A stretch of 10,373 bases of DNA from an uncultured delta proteobacterium. Lineage in GTDB: Bacteria > UBA10199 > GCA-002796325 > 1-14-0-20-49-13. Position numbers and translations under genes: made by a program. The stretch's first letter is position 1; each line of letters starts with the position of its first letter. A model generated the notes under the pieces. The model had not been told where the DNA came from and made no database searches. It saw nothing but the letters and a program-made list of their open reading frames with translations. Location: assembly GCA_903868375.1 (NCBI GenBank), contig CAIPVD010000265.1:1-10373 (forward strand), read 5' to 3'. Shown one piece after another: positions 7,300 through 10,373 of this stretch.

Positions 7300-8430
7300 T
7301 TATCTTCTCCTACGCCTCTCCATAGCGGCTAATTTAGCCAAGATTTGAATCCCAAATGCTTCAATTTTTATCATCGTATCAAAATCTATTCCTAACTTAA
7401 CGCAAATCTTCACATTACTTAATCCATCAATATATCTTAATCTCAAGACTTCTCTTTGACGAGGTCTAAGCTGATCCCCAAAGTTTGGCAACCCTTGTAC
7501 AACATTCTGGCGATGGGCCTCTACTTGTGCTTCAAGAAATCGCTCCTGTTCCTCGGTAATTCCAGGAACTGGTGCCAACATTAACCTTAATTTGTACATA
7601 GCCTTTCCTTTGACTTCACGTACACGGGTTTCGGACAATTTCATCTTAGCAGCGACTTCCGGTATAGTTAACCCCTCAAAGTATTCTAGTTCTATAACCA
7701 TTCTCTCTTTTGGAGTAAGCTCGGACATTGCTGCCGATAATAGTTTATTAGATTCCGCACGCCCAGCCTCACGTAGCGGATCGGGTGATGATGGATCTTC
7801 AATCTTACGTACAAGAGAATCTTCCTCTCCCTCTTCTGAAGGTGCACATAAGGGAACCGTTTGTTTTGATCTCCTCAATTCACGCCGAACCTCGTCTAAA
7901 AAACGTCCACTTAGTATTTTACGAACATAAGCATCAAAATTTCCCTTATTAGCATCTCTATTTCCCCACGCTTCTAGCAGTGCTAGATAACCGACCTCCC
8001 CAAAATCATCTGCGGTGAGACCCATATTGGAGTACTTTTTCCCATATGCTTTGGCACCGTCAAATACCCATTGCACGTGATTATCCCATTGTTTGCGATC
8101 TTCGGCGCTCAAATATGCCGGCGCCCTTACACCTTGGCGGCCTTCACCTTGAACACCGGCCGCAAGAATCACCGGCTCATTAACTTCATGCGGCCTTCTT
8201 TCTACTTCCGAACCGTTCGCAGATTCTGTTACATATCTATACATCGGCGGCGTGATAGGTACGACAACGGGGCCAAACTGCTGGCCGAACAGAACGCGCG
8301 CGTTCATTTCATCCAAGCTTAAACCGCCAAACACCGAAGCGGACGTGTAAGTAAACGACTGCAAAACCTCCGCCGTTCCCGTTACTGTCGGAGACATAAA
8401 TATCGCTACTGGCGCACCTATACTTGCCAT
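7300..8430 (-). CDS. Sigma-70-family-like protein with an unusual N-terminal module and two successive region-4-like HTH segments
   Basis: From the ATG at 8430 (376 residues), preceded by AAGGA, the protein begins with the module shared with the downstream protein (about 27-66: YTSASVFGG and QFGPVVVPITPPMYRY). Residues about 119-188 match sigma-70 region 2, the core-polymerase and -10-binding part: GLTADDFGEVGYLALLEAW, then GNFDAYVRKILSGRFLDEVR. An acidic linker follows (GEEDSLVRKIEDPSSPD). Residues about 236-285 match region 4 (SELTPKERMVIELEYFEGLT, IPEVAAKMKLSETRVREVKG). A second similar segment lies at about 320-368 (LRPRQREVLRLRYIDGLS, then VKICVKLGIDFDT). A TTG at 8454 would extend the frame by 8 residues but lacks support. 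The C-terminus is five Arg. The 3' half looks richer in A+T than pfk or tolQ by eye. It is divergent from tolQ and probably leads the operon with the J-like gene. A sigma factor or sigma-derived regulator is likely; its target promoters are unknown. Confidence 0.85.
   Translation of the reverse strand: MASIGAPVAIFMSPTVTGTAEVLQSFTYTSASVFGGLSLDEMNARVLFGQQFGPVVVPITPPMYRYVTESANGSEVERRPHEVNEPVILAAGVQGEGRQGVRAPAYLSAEDRKQWDNHVQWVFDGAKAYGKKYSNMGLTADDFGEVGYLALLEAWGNRDANKGNFDAYVRKILSGRFLDEVRRELRRSKQTVPLCAPSEEGEEDSLVRKIEDPSSPDPLREAGRAESNKLLSAAMSELTPKERMVIELEYFEGLTIPEVAAKMKLSETRVREVKGKAMYKLRLMLAPVPGITEEQERFLEAQVEAHRQNVVQGLPNFGDQLRPRQREVLRLRYIDGLSNVKICVKLGIDFDTMIKIEAFGIQILAKLAAMERRRRR
7303..7311 (-). promoter_or_regulatory. 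Ribosome binding site of the J-like gene, formed by the Arg codons ending the sigma-like gene
   Basis: The last Arg codons of the upstream gene read AGG AGA AGA before its TAA (7302-7300). They supply an AGGAGA Shine-Dalgarno whose core ends about 10 bases before the ATG at 7296-7294. Ribosomes finishing the first gene would be placed at the start of the second, which supports translational coupling. Confidence 0.75.
8233..8352 (-). repeat. Copy 2 of the shared 5' module, in the sigma-like gene
   Basis: This is the partner of 7111-7230, in the same orientation and about 1.1 kb away. The high DNA identity in two short blocks contrasts with downstream coding sequences that show no clear relation, pointing to duplication or exchange of a 5' module between genes. 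Confidence 0.8.
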
Positions 8431-8485
8431 GTTGTCCTTATCGTCAGCCCGCAAAATAAGTTGCGTGTTTTTTTTCGCTTAAATT

Positions 8486-8525
8486 TGTGAGATTGCCACG
8501 CCCCTTCGGGGCTCGCAATGACACA
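8486..8525. repeat. Short interspersed palindromic repeat-like element
   Basis: The core hairpin is GCCCC-TTC-GGGGC (8500-8512), flanked by ATTGC (8492-8496) pairing with GCAAT (8515-8519) and outer TGTG (8486-8489) pairing with CACA (8522-8525). On the minus strand it begins GTCATTGCGAG and ends GTGGCAATCTC, ends that I recall from short palindromic repeats dispersed in many bacterial genomes (family assignment from memory). It lies in the divergent intergenic region, upstream of both operons. No U-run follows on either strand, so it is not an intrinsic terminator. Confidence 0.7.
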
Positions 8526-8544
8526 ACAAAGAATACCCGCGGAC

Positions 8545-8573
8545 TTGACATGTTCGCCGTTTTGATAGATTAT
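8545..8573 (+). promoter_or_regulatory. Sigma-70-type promoter for the tol cluster
   Basis: A perfect -35 TTGACA at 8545-8550 is followed after 17 bases by GATTAT at 8568-8573 (four of six matches to TATAAT). Transcription would start near 8580, leaving a leader of about 40 bases before tolQ. It is the best promoter-like sequence in the window. Confidence 0.65.
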
Positions 8574-8603
8574 GCCTGCCGCCAAGTAAGAATAATATAA
8601 AAC

Positions 8604-8609
8604 AAGGAG
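8604..8609 (+). promoter_or_regulatory. Shine-Dalgarno sequence of tolQ
   Basis: AAGGAG lies 9 bases before the ATG at 8619. It supports this ATG rather than the in-frame ATG at residue 4 (8628), which would be farther from the site. Confidence 0.8.
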
Positions 8610-8618
8610 ATAAATCAT

Positions 8619-9335
8619 ATGGTTAGTATGTTATCAGCGTTTTTGTTCGAAGTAGCGGCCATGCCTTCCACGGTGGAGGCGTCGGATATTAGCACCAACC
8701 ATCACATGATATACCTGTTCTGGCAGGCGGATATCGTCGTTAAGGTTGCCCTGCTGCTCCTCTTCATGTTCTCGATCGTTTCGTGGGCTATCATTATAAT
8801 GAAGCACCGCCAACTAAAGAAATACAAAAAGCGCACGCACAATTTTCTTTACGCCTTCTGGCATGCAAGTTCGCTTGAAAACCTCATCGCAAAGGGCGCG
8901 TTTCAGAAAAGCCCGGTGTTCAATATCTTTAAGAGCGGCATCGCTTCTCTTCGCGATCCGCAGAACGCAAAGAACCTGGAATTCATCAAGCGCGACGTGG
9001 CTAGAACGACCGAAGAAGAAGAAGAACAACTTGAATATTACGTTCCGTTCCTTGCGACAACCGCAAGCGTTGCGCCTTTCATCGGGCTGTTCGGAACCGT
9101 TTGGGGAATTTTAACCGCCTTCTGGAAACTTGGCACCGGCGGAGCATCTACAATATCCGTTATCGGCCCGCACATCGCCGAAGCGCTTATCGCAACTGCA
9201 ATTGGTTTAGCGGCGGCAATACCTGCCGTTATCTTCTACAACTTTTTCGTGAATAAAATAAGGCTTCTCTCGCGCGACATCTCCCAATTCTCCGCCGATC
9301 TAATGAACAGGATAGAGAAGGAGAATTTTAGATGA
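8619..9335 (+). CDS. tolQ: TolQ, proton-channel subunit of the Tol-Pal system (MotA/TolQ/ExbB family)
   Basis: This inner-membrane protein forms a proton channel with TolR and energises TolA for outer-membrane constriction during division and for envelope stability. The 238 residues are near the usual TolQ length. There are three hydrophobic segments at about 39-61, 142-166 and 186-211, with the large cytoplasmic loop between the first two (KHRQLKKYKKR onward, including the acidic EEEEEQLEYY run at 132-141). The second and third segments carry the family signatures VAPFIGLFGTVWGIL (151-165) and IAEALIATAIGLAAAIPAV (186-204). It is the first gene of a rightward cluster with tolR and a tolA-like gene, which favours TolQ over the homologous ExbB, though the family alone does not separate the two. 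The stop overlaps the tolR start in ATGA. Confidence 0.92.
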   Translation: MVSMLSAFLFEVAAMPSTVEASDISTNHHMIYLFWQADIVVKVALLLLFMFSIVSWAIIIMKHRQLKKYKKRTHNFLYAFWHASSLENLIAKGAFQKSPVFNIFKSGIASLRDPQNAKNLEFIKRDVARTTEEEEEQLEYYVPFLATTASVAPFIGLFGTVWGILTAFWKLGTGGASTISVIGPHIAEALIATAIGLAAAIPAVIFYNFFVNKIRLLSRDISQFSADLMNRIEKENFR

Positions 9336-9757
9336 GCACGAACAACCACGTTAGAAACAAGCCTCTTGCGGAGATAAACGTTATTCCGTTCTGCGATATT
9401 TTGCTGGTGCTGCTTATCATCTTCATGATCACAACACCGCTTATGCAGCAGGGGCTAGACGTAAATCTGCCGCAGGCGGCGTCGCAGGCGATGTCGAAGG
9501 AAAAGACCGATGTCGTACTTACCATGCGCCACAGTGGCGATATTTTCGTGGGCGACGACCCAACTCCCGTTACCATCGGCTTCTTGGAAAAGAAACTCGA
9601 CGACGTTTACAAGAACAAAGAAAAGAAGGACCTCTTTATTAAAGCGGACACTGATATATTGTACGGCGAGGTCGTTAAGGTAATGTCGCTTGCAAAGAAC
9701 GCAGGCGTGGCGCGCATTGGAATGGTCACGCAACCGGAAAAACAGAAGACGAACTGA
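9332..9757 (+). CDS. tolR: TolR, ion-channel partner of TolQ (ExbD/TolR family)
   Basis: This is a single-span inner-membrane protein of 141 residues with a short cytoplasmic N-terminus, one membrane helix (about 20-40, FCDILLVLLIIFMITTPLM) and a periplasmic domain. The conserved stretch AEINVIPFCDILLVLLIIFM contains Asp22, the residue equivalent to the essential proton-carrying Asp of the family; the residue before it is Cys rather than the common Val. The periplasmic part has the usual pattern (DVNLPQA, then FIKADTDILYGEVVKVM and GVARIGMVTQP). Its start overlaps the tolQ stop by four bases, so the two are translationally coupled. The next gene starts 4 bases after its stop. Confidence 0.93.
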   Translation: MSTNNHVRNKPLAEINVIPFCDILLVLLIIFMITTPLMQQGLDVNLPQAASQAMSKEKTDVVLTMRHSGDIFVGDDPTPVTIGFLEKKLDDVYKNKEKKDLFIKADTDILYGEVVKVMSLAKNAGVARIGMVTQPEKQKTN

Positions 9758-9761
9758 TAAA

Positions 9762-10373
9762 ATGTACACGCCGCGGCAAATTCCGACCATCGAGCGCCCG
9801 ATCTTCTATTCGGCAATCGCCCACATCTTGTTCATAATATTTCTTGCGATATCCCCGTCCATAAAATGGCCGTTCGGTAATCGCCCCATGGATATGGTCT
9901 GGGTGGAACTCCCTCGCGGCACCAGCGAAGAGATAGAAACCGGAATGAAACAATCCGAAGCGCTGCCGAAGAGCACGATAGAGGAGCAGAAGAAGATGCT
10001 CGAGCAAAAAGAAGAAACGAAACCGTCCAAGGAAAAAATGGCGGAACCAGCAAAGAAGAAGGCCGACCTTGCAAAGGAAAAACCTGAAAAGAAATTAACG
10101 CCAGAGCAAAAGAAGATGAAGGACGCTCTTTCCAAGATAGACAAACAACTTAAGAAACGCGTTATTCAGCCGGAGGCGGCGCAGATACAAAATCCTGGCG
10201 AAGGTTATAAATACGGCACCAGCGACAAACCGCTGCGCGTACCAATCGACGACCCTGAATACGTAAAATATCAGGCGATGATCCGTTCCAAGATAATAAG
10301 CGAATGGATCATTCCGATGAAATACGGCGATCTGCCGGAAGGCCAGCGGCCAAAGTCAAGGCTTGTCGTTATG
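9762..10373 (+). CDS. tolA: TolA/TonB-like periplasm-spanning protein, cut by the window edge
   Basis: This frame is open from the ATG at 9762 to the last base of the window (204 residues visible, 3' end missing). It starts 4 bases after the tolR stop, with no clear Shine-Dalgarno, as expected for a coupled gene. Residues 14-33 (IFYSAIAHILFIIFLAIS) form one membrane anchor after a short cytoplasmic N-terminus containing Pro and Arg. A long charged Lys/Glu/Gln-rich region (about 56-136, for example EEQKKMLEQKEE) should be an extended helix across the periplasm. From about 164 (DPEYVKYQAMIRSKIISEWI) a folded C-terminal domain begins, similar to the C-terminal domains of TolA/TonB proteins. Position after tolQR makes TolA the best name. 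The sequence is only TonB/TolA-like in general, so a TonB-type partner cannot be excluded. Confidence 0.85.
   Translation, partial: MYTPRQIPTIERPIFYSAIAHILFIIFLAISPSIKWPFGNRPMDMVWVELPRGTSEEIETGMKQSEALPKSTIEEQKKMLEQKEETKPSKEKMAEPAKKKADLAKEKPEKKLTPEQKKMKDALSKIDKQLKKRVIQPEAAQIQNPGEGYKYGTSDKPLRVPIDDPEYVKYQAMIRSKIISEWIIPMKYGDLPEGQRPKSRLVVM

Noticed and set aside
7075..8322. Two plus-strand frames sharing the peptide ISIHRRRDRY
   Set aside because: They are the antisense reading of the duplicated 5' module, not a gene family.
8468..8475. Run of eight T on the plus strand as an intrinsic terminator
   Set aside because: No stable hairpin directly precedes it on the plus strand, and no plus-strand gene ends there.
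8418..8618. 66-codon minus-strand frame in the divergent intergenic region
   Set aside because: It runs through the palindromic repeat and the tol promoter region; the peptide VIASPEGAWQSHKF is the typical false translation of such a repeat.
9455..10144. Several minus-strand open frames under tolR and the tolA-like gene
   Set aside because: They are opposite genes with strong family signatures and come from Lys/Glu-rich codons read backwards as Ser/Phe/Leu.
1..10373. CRISPR array, tRNA, rRNA, insertion sequence or prophage genes
   Set aside because: I saw no regularly spaced repeats, no cloverleaf-like sequence with a tRNA signature, no transposase or integrase motifs and no terminal inverted repeats with target duplications.

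Overview
The window looks like chromosomal DNA from a Gram-negative bacterium. A tolQ-tolR-tolA-type cluster, a periplasmic tail-specific protease and an exported Cys-rich protein all imply a cell envelope with an outer membrane. A phosphofructokinase with the residues of the pyrophosphate-using type and a sigma/J-like gene pair that I cannot match to a well-known operon suggest an uncultured or little-studied lineage, perhaps near the former Deltaproteobacteria. That placement is inference from gene content, not from a marker gene.

Layout. Everything from 1 to about 8430 is read on the minus strand, and everything from 8619 to the right edge on the plus strand. In minus-strand reading order the genes are: a sigma-70-like factor (8430-7300), a 736-residue protein ending in a degenerate J-domain (7296-5086), murI (5031-4237), ctpA (4196-2910), an exported Pro/Ala/Val/Thr-rich protein with a Cys-rich C-terminal domain (2785-1307), a 6-phosphofructokinase (1229-189), and a fragment of a cyclic-nucleotide-binding domain without a normal start (180 to the left edge). 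Gaps of 3, 54 and about 40 bases make sigma, J-like, murI and ctpA a plausible single operon. The exported-protein and pfk genes follow larger gaps (124 and 77 bases) and may have their own promoters.

The divergent intergenic region (8431-8618) holds a near-consensus sigma-70 promoter facing tolQ and a short palindromic repeat of the interspersed type. From it run tolQ, tolR (ATGA overlap) and a TolA/TonB-like gene cut by the right edge, which together would form the inner-membrane energy-transducing part of a Tol-Pal system.

The most unusual part is the sigma/J-like pair. The two proteins are otherwise unrelated but start with the same module of about 40 residues (YTSAS-x-FGG, 14 residues, then QFGPV-x-VP-x-TPPMYRY). 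The match is about 90% at the DNA level in two blocks with an identical spacer length. The sigma protein carries two successive region-4-like helix-turn-helix segments, the J-like domain has YPD in place of HPD, and the Arg-codon tail of the first gene serves as the ribosome binding site of the second. I read this as a candidate undescribed two-gene regulatory module; its function is unknown.
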